Below, piece after piece: positions 28,430 through 37,262 of a stretch of 64,000 bases of DNA. The translations under genes and the position numbers were made by a program. Numbering within the stretch: position 1 is the first letter of the stretch; every line of letters begins with the position of its first letter. Where the stretch lies: assembly GCF_021603645.1 (NCBI RefSeq), contig NZ_BQHJ01000001.1, positions 372,001-436,000 on the forward strand. The letters run 5' to 3'. The notes under the pieces are model-generated. The model did no database searches, was not told the DNA's origin, and worked only from the letters and a program-made list of their open reading frames with translations. Source of the stretch: Pseudomonas pseudonitroreducens. GTDB taxonomy: Bacteria > Pseudomonadota > Gammaproteobacteria > Pseudomonadales > Pseudomonadaceae.

Positions 28430-30397
28430 ATGGAAATCCCAGTTCGCAAGCCCGTCTTGCGTTATGCGCCTGCTCGTGCGGGCTTCGCCCTGGCAGGCAT
28501 CCTGCCGCTGCTGATGTCCGCCCAGGCGACCGCCGTCGAATTCAGCTTCCTCGATAACGAAGTCACCGGCTCGCTGGACAGCACCGTGTCCTACGGCGCC
28601 CTGTGGCGCGTGCAGGGCCAGGACAAGACCAACAACGACATCAACGGCAACGACGGCAACCGCAACTTCGATACTGGTCTGGTTTCCGAGGTGTACAAGA
28701 TCACTTCCGACCTGGAAGCGACCTACAAGAACTACGGTCTGTTCGTACGTGGCTCGGCTTTCTATGACACCCAGATCATGGACAAGCGCAACGACTACTA
28801 CGACAACAACCATCCGGCGCAGCCGAGCCAGACGTACCCCAACAGCGACCGCTTCACCAGCGAAACCCGCGATGCCTCTGGTAACCGCGCCGAGATTCTC
28901 GATGCCTACGTCTACGGTAACTGGGACGTCGCCGATCACCCGCTGACCGCACGCCTGGGCCGCCAGGTGTTCAACTGGGGCGAGGGCATCTTCTACCGCG
29001 GTGGCGTCAACACCACCAACCCGGTGGACGCCGCCAAGTTCCGCCTGCCAGGCTCCGAGCTGAAGGAAGTGCTGATGCCGGTGGAGGCTGTGAGCTTCAA
29101 CATCGGCCTGACCGACAACCTGTCGATGGACACCTTCTACCAGTGGAACTGGAAAGAGACCCGCATCGACCCGGTTGGCACCTTCTTCTCCGAGACCGAC
29201 CTGTTCGCCGATGGCGGCAACACCGCCTACACCACCGTTGGCGCGCTCTCCAACCCGCTGTTCCAGAGCCTTTACCCGCAGCTCTCTGCAGGTCATGTGG
29301 GCGGCCTGCAGGGCACTCAGTACCTGGATTCCAACGGTGTGTTCAAGGTCGCCAATGTCGGCAAGGACATCAACGCCAAGAACGATGGCCAGTTCGGGGT
29401 GGCGTTCCACTACGTGGCTGAAGAGCTGAACTCCACCGAGTTCGGCTTCTACTTCGTCAACTACCACTCCAAAGAGCCGACCATCTACGCCGACCTGAAC
29501 AGCGACTACGCTGGCGTGGATCTCGACCAGCTCGCCGGCGTCGGTGGCTTCACCTCCTACGACCAGTTGGTGAGCGCCGCAGGCAGCGGCAACGCCCTGG
29601 CCGGCCAGGTGCTGAGCCTGGTGAACGGCGCGACCTCCGTGGACGTGGCCAACCAGGTCAACGCCCGCCGTGAATATGTGGAAAACATCCGCATGTACGG
29701 CTTCAGCTTCAACACCACCGTGGGCGACGCCTCGGTGTTCGGTGAGCTGGCCTACCGCCCGAACCTGCCGATCGGCATTGCCACCACCAACGACCTGCTC
29801 GGCGACCTGCTGGTCCAGGCTCCGGCGCTGGCCAGTGGCAAGACCGTGAACATCGGTGGCGGTGACGTCTCGATTCGCGACCAGATCCACAACTACGAGC
29901 GCGTCGAGGCCTTCAATACCTCGCTGGGCACCATCTACAACTTCGGCCCGTCGCTGTCCTTCGACTCGCTGATGGGTGTGGCGGAACTCGCCTCCGAACA
30001 CCTGCGCGGCAGCGACCTGCAGTACACCGCGTACGATGGCAGCACCCGCTACTACTCCGGCCGCGGCAACGGCGCCTACATCTCCGGTTACGACCGCGAC
30101 GATCAGGTGAACAAGAACGCCTACGGCTACACCCTGCTGCTGTCGGGTACCTGGAACGACGTCTTCGCCGGCGTGAACATCTCGCCCTATGCCGTCTACA
30201 AGGACGACTTCGAAGGCAACTCCTACCAGACCGGCAACTTCATCGAAGGCCGCAAGGCCTACACCCTGGGCGTCAAGGCCACCTACCTGAACGCCCTGGA
30301 AGCCGAACTGCAGTACACCGAGTTCTACGGTGCCGGGCAGAACAACGCTGGCCGCGACCGCGACAACGTCGGCTTCAACGTCAAGTACTCCTTCTGA
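28430..30397 (+). CDS. DUF1302 outer-membrane beta-barrel protein
   Basis: 655 aa. Signal peptide with cleavage likely after ATA (about residue 35). The mature part alternates aromatic and polar residues as in beta-barrels and ends DRDNVGFNVKYSF, the terminal Phe recognised by the BAM machinery. It matches the DUF1302 family, which occurs with DUF1329 and MMPL-type genes near hydrophobic-compound catabolism loci (sterols, esters, alcohols). Probably an outer-membrane channel for a hydrophobic cargo. GGAG 9 nt before ATG. First gene of a sigma54 transcription unit; DUF1329 follows after 62 nt. Confidence 0.88.
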   Translation: MEIPVRKPVLRYAPARAGFALAGILPLLMSAQATAVEFSFLDNEVTGSLDSTVSYGALWRVQGQDKTNNDINGNDGNRNFDTGLVSEVYKITSDLEATYKNYGLFVRGSAFYDTQIMDKRNDYYDNNHPAQPSQTYPNSDRFTSETRDASGNRAEILDAYVYGNWDVADHPLTARLGRQVFNWGEGIFYRGGVNTTNPVDAAKFRLPGSELKEVLMPVEAVSFNIGLTDNLSMDTFYQWNWKETRIDPVGTFFSETDLFADGGNTAYTTVGALSNPLFQSLYPQLSAGHVGGLQGTQYLDSNGVFKVANVGKDINAKNDGQFGVAFHYVAEELNSTEFGFYFVNYHSKEPTIYADLNSDYAGVDLDQLAGVGGFTSYDQLVSAAGSGNALAGQVLSLVNGATSVDVANQVNARREYVENIRMYGFSFNTTVGDASVFGELAYRPNLPIGIATTNDLLGDLLVQAPALASGKTVNIGGGDVSIRDQIHNYERVEAFNTSLGTIYNFGPSLSFDSLMGVAELASEHLRGSDLQYTAYDGSTRYYSGRGNGAYISGYDRDDQVNKNAYGYTLLLSGTWNDVFAGVNISPYAVYKDDFEGNSYQTGNFIEGRKAYTLGVKATYLNALEAELQYTEFYGAGQNNAGRDRDNVGFNVKYSF

Positions 30398-30459
30398 TAA
30401 CGACAAGCGTGCGGCGGGCGTCAGAAGTACCCGCCGTGCGCACCTCACGGAGAAGCAAC

Positions 30460-31827
30460 ATGCGCAACATGCGTACCCTGGTCGGCGCCGCCGTGGCCCT
30501 GGCCCTGTCCGCCGGCAGCGCCCTGGCGGCGGTGTCCCCGCAGGATGCGGCCAAGCTGCAGTCGAACCTGACTCCGCTGGGCGCGGAAAAGGCCGGCAAC
30601 GCCGCCGGCACCATCCCGGCCTGGACCGGTGGCATCACCCAGGCGCCGGCCGGCTACAAGCCGGGCCAGCACCACATCGACCCGTTCGCCGCCGACAAGC
30701 CGCTGTACACCATCACCAAGGCCAACCTTGACCAGTACAAGGCCAACCTGACCCCGGGCACCCTGGCGCTGTTCGCCACCTACCCGGACACCTTCCAGAT
30801 GCCGGTGTACCCGAGCCGCCGCAGTGGTTCGGCGCCGCAGTGGGTGTATGACAACACCTTCAAGAACGCCACCAGCGCCAAGCTGGCCGAGGGCGGCAAC
30901 GGCTTCGTCGATGCCTTCGGCGGCATCCCGTTCCCGATCCCGCAGAACGGCGTGGAAGCGGTGTGGAACCACATCGCCCGCTACCGTGGCACCTACGTCG
31001 TGCGTCGCGCCTCGGAAGTGGCCGTGCAGCGCAACGGCGACTACTCGCTGGTGACCTCGCAGCAGGAAGCGTTGTTCAAGTACTACATCCAGGGCAAGAG
31101 CTTTGCCGACCTGAACAACCTGCTGTTCTACTACCTGTCGTTCACCAAGAGCCCGGCTCGCCTGGCTGGCGGTGCCGCACTGGTCCACGAGACCCTCGAT
31201 CAGGTCAAGGAACCGCGTCAGGCCTGGGGCTACAACGCCGGCCAGCGCCGCGTGCGCCGTGCGCCGAACCTGGCCTACGACACCCCGATCGCCGCTGCCG
31301 ACGGCCTGCGTACCGCTGATGACACCGACATGTTCAACGGCTCGCCGGACCGCTACGACTGGAAGCTGATCGGCAAAAAGGAAATGTACATCCCGTACAA
31401 CAACTACAAGGTTTCCAGCCCTGAGGTTAAGTACAAGGATCTGCTGACCCCCAACCACCTGAACCCGAAATACACCCGCTACGAACTGCACCGCGTGTGG
31501 ATCGTGGAAGGCACCCTGAAGCCGGGCGCACGCCACATCTATTCCAAGCGCGTACTGTTCCTCGACGAGGACAGCTGGGGTGCCGCCGAAGTCGACCAGT
31601 ACGACGGTCGCGGCGAACTGTGGCGCGTCTCGCTGGCCTACCTGAAGAACTACTACGAGCTGCCCACCACCTGGACCGCTCTGGATACCTTCCACGACCT
31701 GCAGGCCCGTCGCTACCACGTACAGAACCTGGACAACGAAGAGCCGACCACCATCGACTTCAGCCAGGCCGTACCGGACGACTCCTACTTCAGCCCGTCC
31801 GCACTGCGTCGCCGCGGCACCCGCTGA
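30460..31827 (+). CDS. DUF1329 periplasmic/outer-membrane-associated protein
   Basis: 455 aa from ATG 30460 (CGGAG upstream); signal peptide MRNMRTLVGAAVALALSAGS... cut near residue 24 after ALA. The rest fits the DUF1329 family, whose fold is reported as LolB-like, a lipid-binding half barrel, from memory. WRVSLAYLKNYYELPTTW and NLDNEEPTTIDFSQ are conserved-looking tail segments. It nearly always follows a DUF1302 gene, which supports a joint role in moving lipids or other hydrophobic molecules across the periplasm/outer membrane. No lipobox: the protein is soluble periplasmic or peripherally bound. Confidence 0.87.
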   Translation: MRNMRTLVGAAVALALSAGSALAAVSPQDAAKLQSNLTPLGAEKAGNAAGTIPAWTGGITQAPAGYKPGQHHIDPFAADKPLYTITKANLDQYKANLTPGTLALFATYPDTFQMPVYPSRRSGSAPQWVYDNTFKNATSAKLAEGGNGFVDAFGGIPFPIPQNGVEAVWNHIARYRGTYVVRRASEVAVQRNGDYSLVTSQQEALFKYYIQGKSFADLNNLLFYYLSFTKSPARLAGGAALVHETLDQVKEPRQAWGYNAGQRRVRRAPNLAYDTPIAAADGLRTADDTDMFNGSPDRYDWKLIGKKEMYIPYNNYKVSSPEVKYKDLLTPNHLNPKYTRYELHRVWIVEGTLKPGARHIYSKRVLFLDEDSWGAAEVDQYDGRGELWRVSLAYLKNYYELPTTWTALDTFHDLQARRYHVQNLDNEEPTTIDFSQAVPDDSYFSPSALRRRGTR

Positions 31828-31854
31828 GTCAGCCTTCAGGCTTGCAGGAGCGAG

Positions 31855-31909
31855 CTTGCTCGCGAACCGCCCAGCGTCGGTGCTGCCGACTGACACGTTC
31901 GCGAGCAAG
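31855..31909. repeat. REP-type inverted pair, partly degenerate
   Basis: CTTGCTCGCGAAC (31855-31867) and GTTCGCGAGCAAG (31897-31909) are inverted; the left arm extends outward as GGAGCGAG, but the right arm does not. Same REP family as the full pairs at 37180-37242 and 51458-51533, so one arm has decayed or recombined. Confidence 0.7.
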
Positions 31910-31940
31910 GACTGGGCGTCGCCCCCGGTCCTGCACACAG

Positions 31941-31964
31941 AGCCCCGCCTTGGCGGGGCTTTTT
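31941..31964 (+). terminator. Rho-independent terminator after DUF1329
   Basis: AGCCCCGCC, TT, GGCGGGGCT then TTTTC (31941-31965). It separates the sigma54-driven pair from the downstream Ycf48-like and MMPL genes. Confidence 0.88.
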
Positions 31965-32114
31965 CATGCCTGCGCGAAAGCCTGAGGGTGTGAAAGTGTT
32001 ACCGCTCCACCCGCTGGAGGCCGCCAGCCGCGCGCCTTTCGGCCGGGATGGCAAAATGCACTCATCCTTTCGAGTGAGGCAGCCGGGGCTTAACAAAAGA
32101 TAACGTGCGGTTAA

Positions 32115-32144
32115 TTGTCAGCCCCGGAAAAGGCTGGCTATATA
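32115..32144 (+). promoter_or_regulatory. Sigma70-like promoter of the Ycf48-like/MMPL unit
   Basis: TTGTCA (32115-32120) and TATATA (32139-32144) are spaced by 18 nt (17 if read as CTATAT). The start codon is about 40 nt beyond. Moderate match; no other promoter is apparent in the 363-nt gap, which otherwise holds the degenerate REP and the terminator. Confidence 0.6.
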
Positions 32145-32190
32145 GCTCCAAACTACATACCGCCTGCATAAGAAAAAGAGGTAAAGGCAT

Positions 32191-33273
32191 ATGCGTGAGC
32201 CCCTGTGGCGCACTTCGAGCGAGCAGCCCGTGTCGGGAGTGCGAAGCTCCTTCCCGATGTCGCGCAAGACGGTTTCCCTGCTCGGCGCGTTTTCCTTCCT
32301 GATGATGTCCCTGGCTCCGTTGCACGCCGTTGCCGCCACGGACGCCGCCAGTGATTCCAACTCGATCATGTCCGCCAAGGCTTCCAGCAGCCTGCTGCTG
32401 AGCATCGCCCATGCTGGCAAGCGCCTGGTCGCGGTGGGGGACCACGGGCACATCCTCTATTCCGACGATGCGGGCAAGAACTGGACTCAGGCCACCGTGC
32501 CGACCCGCCAGCTGCTGACCTCGGTGTTCTTCGTCAACGACAAGAAGGGCTGGGCCGTCGGCCATGACGCCCAGGTCCTGGCCACCACCGATGGCGGCAC
32601 CACCTGGGTGCGCCAGTTCGAAGACCTCAAGCGCGAAGCGCCGCTGCTGGATATCTGGTTCCAGGACGAGAACCACGGTGTGGCCGTGGGCGCCTATGGC
32701 GCGCTGCTGGAAACCACCGATGGCGGCAAGAGCTGGGAAGACGTCAGCGACCGCCTGGACAACGAAGACCAGTTCCACCTCAACGCCATCACGGCGGTGA
32801 AGGATTCCGGCCTGTTCGTGGTCGGCGAGGCGGGCAGCATGTTCCGCTCCAAGGACTGGGGCGAGACCTGGGAAAAACTCCAGGGTCCCTACGAGGGCTC
32901 GCTGTTCGGCGCCACCGGCACCACCCACGCTGGCACCGTCCTGGCCTATGGCCTGCGCGGCCACCTGTTCCGTTCCACCGATTTCGGCAGCACCTGGCAG
33001 CAGGTCAGCCTGCCCACCGCCAATGGCGGCGAGCTGGAGTTCGGCCTTTCCGAAGGCAGCCTGCTGGATGACGGCACCATCGTCGTCGTCGGCCATGGCG
33101 GCAGCGTGCTGGAGAGCAAGGACGACGGCGTCAGCTTCAGCGTCGTCAACCGTCCGGATCGCCTGTCCCTCGCGGGCGTTAGCGCGGCCGGCAATGGCAA
33201 CCTGGTGCTGGTCGGCCAGGGCGGTATCCACCTGGCTTCGGCGACCGGCGCCGAGCTGACAGAACAACAATAA
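32191..33273 (+). CDS. Secreted Ycf48-like (BNR-repeat) beta-propeller protein
   Basis: 360 aa from ATG 32191, with AGAGG 9 nt upstream; an internal ATG (MSRKTVSLLGAFSF, residue 23) would give a more ordinary signal peptide and is an alternative start. Six repeats of the pattern G-x-x-G-x-[IL]-x-x-[ST]-x-D-x-G-x-[ST]-[WF] are visible, for example GHILYSDDAGKNW, AQVLATTDGGTTW, ALLETTDGGKSW, SMFRSKDWGETW, HLFRSTDFGSTW and SVLESKDDGVSF. This is a periplasmic propeller of the photosystem II assembly factor Ycf48 type; in non-photosynthetic bacteria it regularly precedes MMPL transporters, as it does here, 14 nt before the next start. Confidence 0.87.
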   Translation: MREPLWRTSSEQPVSGVRSSFPMSRKTVSLLGAFSFLMMSLAPLHAVAATDAASDSNSIMSAKASSSLLLSIAHAGKRLVAVGDHGHILYSDDAGKNWTQATVPTRQLLTSVFFVNDKKGWAVGHDAQVLATTDGGTTWVRQFEDLKREAPLLDIWFQDENHGVAVGAYGALLETTDGGKSWEDVSDRLDNEDQFHLNAITAVKDSGLFVVGEAGSMFRSKDWGETWEKLQGPYEGSLFGATGTTHAGTVLAYGLRGHLFRSTDFGSTWQQVSLPTANGGELEFGLSEGSLLDDGTIVVVGHGGSVLESKDDGVSFSVVNRPDRLSLAGVSAAGNGNLVLVGQGGIHLASATGAELTEQQ

Positions 33274-33287
33274 GCCGGGGAGCCGCA

Positions 33288-35669
33288 ATGAACGCTCTGA
33301 ACAAGCATCAACAGGACAAGGCGACTTTCCTGGAACGCATCATCTTCACCCACCGGCCGTTCGTGATCATCGCGTGCCTGCTGGTGACCGTCTTCCTCGC
33401 CTGGTCGGCCACGCAGGTGCGCCCGTCCACCAGCTTCGAGAAGATGATTCCGCTGCAGCACCCGTTCATCCAGAACATGCTGGAGCACCGCAACGACCTG
33501 GCCAACCTCGGCAACACCGTGCGCATCTCGGTGGAAGCGGTGAACGGCGACATCTTCACCAAGGAATACATGGAGACGCTGCGGCAGATCCATGACGAGG
33601 TGTTCTACATCCCCGGCGTCGACCGCTCCGGCATGAAGTCGCTGTGGAGCCCGAGCGTGCGCTGGACCGAAGTGACCGAGGAAGGCTTCGCCGGTGGCGA
33701 GGTGATCCCGCAGACCTACGACGGTTCCGCCAAGGCCCTCGACCTGTTGCGCAACAACGTGCTCAAGTCCGGCCAGATCGGCCGCCTGGTGGCCAACAAC
33801 TTCAAGTCGAGCATCGTCGACGTGCCGCTGCTGGAGGTCTACCCGGACCCGAAGGACCAGGGCAAGCTGATGAAGCTGGACTACCGCCAGTTCTCCCATG
33901 AACTGGAAGAGAAGATCCGCGACAAGTACCAGTTGCAGAACCCCAACGTGAAGATCCACATCACCGGCTTCGCCAAGAAGGTCGGTGACCTGATCGACGG
34001 CCTGCTGATGGTGGTCGGCTTCTTCGGCATCTGCTTCGTCATCACCCTGGTGCTGCTGCTGTGGTTCACCAAGTGCGTGCGCTCCACCATCGCCGTGCTG
34101 TCCACCACGCTGGTGGCGGTGATCTGGCAGTTGGGCATCCTGCACCTGATCGGCTTCGGGCTGGACCCGTACTCGATGCTGGTGCCGTTCCTGATCTTCG
34201 CCATCGGTATTTCCCACGGTGTGCAGAAGATCAACGGTATCGCCCTGCAGTCCAGTGACGCGGAAACCCCGCTACTGGCCGCCCGCCGTACCTTCCGCCA
34301 GCTGTTCCTGCCGGGCATGATCGCCATCCTCGCGGACGCCGTCGGCTTCATCACCCTGCTGGTGATCGACATCGGCGTGATCCGCGAACTGGCCATCGGC
34401 GCCTCCATCGGCGTGGCGGTGATCGTGTTCACCAACCTGATCCTGCTGCCGGTCGCCATTTCCTACATCGGCATCAGCAAGAAGGCGGTGCAGCGAAGCA
34501 AGGAAGACGCCGTGCGCGACCATCCCTTCTGGCGCGCGCTGTCCAACTTCGCCAGCCCGTCCGTGGCACCGATCTCCGTGGTCATCGCCCTGGCGATGTT
34601 CGCCGGCGGCATGTGGCAGGGCCATCACCTGAAGATCGGTGACCTTGACCAGGGCGCTCCGGAACTGCGTCCGGACTCGCGCTACAACCTGGACAACGAC
34701 TTCATCATCCGCAACTACTCGACCAGCTCCGACGTGCTGGTGGTGATGGTGGCGTCCGAGGCCGAAGGCTGCTCCACCCACAAGACCCTGTCCGCCATCG
34801 ACGAGCTGGCCTGGCGCCTGGAGAACACCCAGGGCGTGCAGTCGGCCATCTCCCTGGTCACTGTTTCCAAGCAGATGATCAAGGGCATGAACGAAGGCAA
34901 CCTGAAGTGGGAGTCGCTGTCGCGCAACCAGGACGTGCTGAACAACTCCATCAGCCGCGCGGAAGGTCTGTTCAACAGCAACTGCTCGCTGGCGCCCCTG
35001 CTGGTGTTCCTCAACGACCACAAGGCCGAGACTCTCGACCGCGCCGTGGCCGTCGTGCAGGACTTCGCCAAGGCCAACGAAAAGGATGACCTGAAGTTCA
35101 AGCTCGCCGCCGGTAACGCCGGTATCGAGGCTGCTACCAACGATGTGATCAAGCACTCGGAACTGACCATCCTGATCCTGGTGTACATCTGCGTAGCGAT
35201 CATGTGCCTGATCACCTTCCGCTCCTTCGCCGCGACCCTGTGCATCGTGCTGCCGCTGATCCTCACCTCGGTGCTGGGCAACGCGCTGATGGCCACCCTG
35301 GGCATCGGCGTGAAGGTCGCGACCCTGCCGGTGATCGCGCTGGGCGTGGGTATCGGCGTGGACTACGGCATCTACATCTACACCCGCCTGGAGTCCTTCC
35401 TGCGCCAGGGCCTGTCCCTGCAGGAGGCCTACTACGAGACGCTGAAGTCCACCGGTAAAGCGGTGCTCTTCACCGGTCTGTGCCTGGCCATCGGCGTCGC
35501 CACCTGGATCTTCTCGGCGATCAAGTTCCAGGCCGACATGGGCCTGATGCTGACCTTCATGCTCCTCTGGAACATGTTCGGCGCCCTGTGGCTGCTGCCG
35601 GCGCTGGCGCGCTTCCTGATCAACCCGGAGAAGGTGCGTCAGAAGAAGGCTTCGATCCTGGTTCACTGA
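33288..35669 (+). CDS. MMPL/RND family transporter
   Basis: 793 aa. RND topology: a first helix (about 25-45), a large periplasmic loop, a block of helices (about 222-400), a helix near 425-445, a second periplasmic loop, and a final block (about 620-785). Size and layout match the MMPL/HpnN-type subgroup that moves lipids or hopanoids rather than the larger HAE1 drug pumps; no adaptor protein is encoded nearby. Short C-terminal tail. It is co-transcribed with the Ycf48-like gene and ends at a strong terminator. The cargo is unknown. Confidence 0.88.
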   Translation: MNALNKHQQDKATFLERIIFTHRPFVIIACLLVTVFLAWSATQVRPSTSFEKMIPLQHPFIQNMLEHRNDLANLGNTVRISVEAVNGDIFTKEYMETLRQIHDEVFYIPGVDRSGMKSLWSPSVRWTEVTEEGFAGGEVIPQTYDGSAKALDLLRNNVLKSGQIGRLVANNFKSSIVDVPLLEVYPDPKDQGKLMKLDYRQFSHELEEKIRDKYQLQNPNVKIHITGFAKKVGDLIDGLLMVVGFFGICFVITLVLLLWFTKCVRSTIAVLSTTLVAVIWQLGILHLIGFGLDPYSMLVPFLIFAIGISHGVQKINGIALQSSDAETPLLAARRTFRQLFLPGMIAILADAVGFITLLVIDIGVIRELAIGASIGVAVIVFTNLILLPVAISYIGISKKAVQRSKEDAVRDHPFWRALSNFASPSVAPISVVIALAMFAGGMWQGHHLKIGDLDQGAPELRPDSRYNLDNDFIIRNYSTSSDVLVVMVASEAEGCSTHKTLSAIDELAWRLENTQGVQSAISLVTVSKQMIKGMNEGNLKWESLSRNQDVLNNSISRAEGLFNSNCSLAPLLVFLNDHKAETLDRAVAVVQDFAKANEKDDLKFKLAAGNAGIEAATNDVIKHSELTILILVYICVAIMCLITFRSFAATLCIVLPLILTSVLGNALMATLGIGVKVATLPVIALGVGIGVDYGIYIYTRLESFLRQGLSLQEAYYETLKSTGKAVLFTGLCLAIGVATWIFSAIKFQADMGLMLTFMLLWNMFGALWLLPALARFLINPEKVRQKKASILVH

Positions 35670-35685
35670 TCGACGCTCGAGCAGT

Positions 35686-35718
35686 AAAAAACGCGGCCCT
35701 CGGGCCGCGTTTTTTTTG
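35686..35718 (+). terminator. Rho-independent terminator after the MMPL gene
   Basis: AAAAAACGCGGCCC, loop TCG, GGGCCGCGTTTTTTTT: 13-bp stem with a long T-run on one side and an A-run on the other, so it works in both directions. Confidence 0.95.
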
Positions 35719-35751
35719 GCGCCGGACCGAGTTCGGAGCCGTCGGGGATCT

Positions 35752-35814
35752 ATCGCGGACGGAGTCCGCTCCTACGATGCATGAGATCACGTAGGAGCGG
35801 ACTCCGTCCGCGAT
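35752..35814. repeat. REP pair with perfect 25-bp inverted arms
   Basis: Arms at 35752-35776 and 35790-35814 are exact reverse complements, core GGAGCGGACTCCGTCCGCGA, with a 13-nt spacer. It lies between the MMPL terminator and the cyclase stop. Type differs from the GGAGCGAGCTTGCTCGCGAA family found elsewhere in the window. Confidence 0.92.
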
Positions 35815-35845
35815 CGGTGCCGCTTCACGCCGGCCTATCGATGGG

Positions 35846-36643
35846 TCACGGCAGGATGGCAAACACCCGCGCCGGGAAGCCGGTGCCCTGGGCGATCTTC
35901 GGGAAGCTCACCACCGCCAGCGCGCCGGCCTCGGGTACCTTGTCGAGGTTGGCGAGCAGCTCGATCTGGTAGTGGTTGGTACCGAGGATGTACGACTCCA
36001 GCGAATAGTCGTCCTTGCTGGTGGCGATGCCCGGATCGGTGTCGGTGGTCTCGTGGCCGGACGCGGTGATCTTGCGCGTCTCGTAGAGGTACACCAGGGC
36101 CTCCTTGCTCCAGCCCGGATAGTGCGCGACACCCTTGGCGTCCTGATTCTGCATCTTCGCCTGGTCCGGCCAGCGCTGCGACCAATCGCTGCGCAGCGCG
36201 GCGAAGGAACCCTGCGGCACCGCCCCATGCTTGGCCTCCCAGGCCTTCACATCGGCCAGGCTCAGCACGTAGTCCGGGTTCTTCGCCACCTGCTCGTGGA
36301 TATCGAACACCACCAGCGGCAGGAACTGTTCCTTCACGTCGAGTTGGTCAACGCTGCGTAGCCCCTTGTGGAAGTGCACTGGCGGGTCGACATGGGTGCC
36401 CCATTGGCCGACGTGGCTGTACAGCTCCACCTGGAAGCCATCCTTGTCCACGGTGTAGAGCGTCTTGCGGCCCATGGGCTCGAAGCCTTTCCAGTGCGGC
36501 GTATTGCTGTCGAACGCGTGGGTCAGGTCGACCCAGTCGTGCTGCCTGAGGCTGGCGTAGGTGTCCCACAGGCCGGGTTGGGCGGCCTGGCTCGCGGCAG
36601 GTAGCAGGGCGGCGGCAAAGAGCAGGGCGGGGAAGCGTTGCAT
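35846..36643 (-). CDS. Secreted cyclase family protein (kynurenine formamidase-like)
   Basis: 265 aa from ATG 36643; signal peptide MQRFPALLFAAALLPAASQA is cut near residue 20. The metal-binding HxGTHxDxPxH-type motif is at residues 77-90 (HVGQWGTHVDPPVHF; His84, Asp86, His90), as in the cyclase/KynB fold. Cytosolic KynB opens N-formylkynurenine; a periplasmic version points to another cyclic or amide substrate. It diverges from a CMD-like gene over 114 nt and may be co-regulated with it. Confidence 0.87.
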   Translation of the reverse strand: MQRFPALLFAAALLPAASQAAQPGLWDTYASLRQHDWVDLTHAFDSNTPHWKGFEPMGRKTLYTVDKDGFQVELYSHVGQWGTHVDPPVHFHKGLRSVDQLDVKEQFLPLVVFDIHEQVAKNPDYVLSLADVKAWEAKHGAVPQGSFAALRSDWSQRWPDQAKMQNQDAKGVAHYPGWSKEALVYLYETRKITASGHETTDTDPGIATSKDDYSLESYILGTNHYQIELLANLDKVPEAGALAVVSFPKIAQGTGFPARVFAILP

Positions 36644-36757
36644 GGGTCTGATTCCTTGACGGGGATGGGAGAGAACGCCTTATCTTTCTCCATCGCTTGT
36701 CCAATCATCCAATTCTGAATTCTGATTTTCTTATTCCAAAACAGTCAGGGAGCAACC

Positions 36758-37174
36758 ATGTCCTTCCAGCTCATCGAATACGCCGAAGCCAGCCCCGAAG
36801 TCCGTGCCGTCTACGACGACATCATGGCGACCCGCAAGATCGACTGGGTGAACAACTTCTGGAAAGCCCTGGCCAATCATCCGCAGACCCTCAAGCGCAC
36901 CTGGGAAAGCCTCAAGCAAGTGATGGGACCGGGACAGTTGGACCCGCTGGTGAAGGAGCTGATCTATGTCGCCGTCAGTGTCACCAACAACTGCAACTAC
37001 TGCATCGGCTCCCACGGCGCAGCGGCGCGCAAGGCCGGGATGGACGACGCCATGCTCGGCGAGCTGATGGCGGTGGTCGCCATGGCCAACGAGACCAACC
37101 GCCTCGCCATCGGTTACCAGGTGCCGCTGGACGATGTGTTCAAGGGAGCGGTGATGGAGAACAGCGGCGGTTGA
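36758..37174 (+). CDS. Carboxymuconolactone decarboxylase/AhpD-like protein
   Basis: 138 aa. The redox motif NNCNYCIGSH (Cys79, Cys82, His86) with a Glu in KELIYVAVS matches the AhpD-type alkylhydroperoxidase core. It is likely a thiol peroxidase or reductase in the cytoplasm (no signal). Its divergent neighbour is a secreted cyclase; the 114-nt intergenic is A/T-rich and could hold a shared operator, but I could not name one. A REP pair follows the gene. Confidence 0.88.
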   Translation: MSFQLIEYAEASPEVRAVYDDIMATRKIDWVNNFWKALANHPQTLKRTWESLKQVMGPGQLDPLVKELIYVAVSVTNNCNYCIGSHGAAARKAGMDDAMLGELMAVVAMANETNRLAIGYQVPLDDVFKGAVMENSGG

Positions 37175-37179
37175 GACTG

Positions 37180-37242
37180 TTCGCGAGCAAGCTCGCTCCT
37201 ACAAAGAGCGACCTCCCCTGTAGGAGCGAGCTTGCTCGCGAA
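37180..37242. repeat. REP pair with perfect 24-bp inverted arms
   Basis: Arms 37180-37203 and 37219-37242 are exact reverse complements, core GGAGCGAGCTTGCTCGCGAA, with a 15-nt spacer. It lies between two genes that converge (CMD-like and the hydrolase), the common REP position. Confidence 0.92.
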
Positions 37243-37262
37243 TCTGGGCCGGCGATGGATTG

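Noticed and set aside
37180-37242. Candidate CRISPR repeat or mobile element end
   Set aside because: Only two arms in inverted orientation, no spacer series, no transposase; fits a REP pair.
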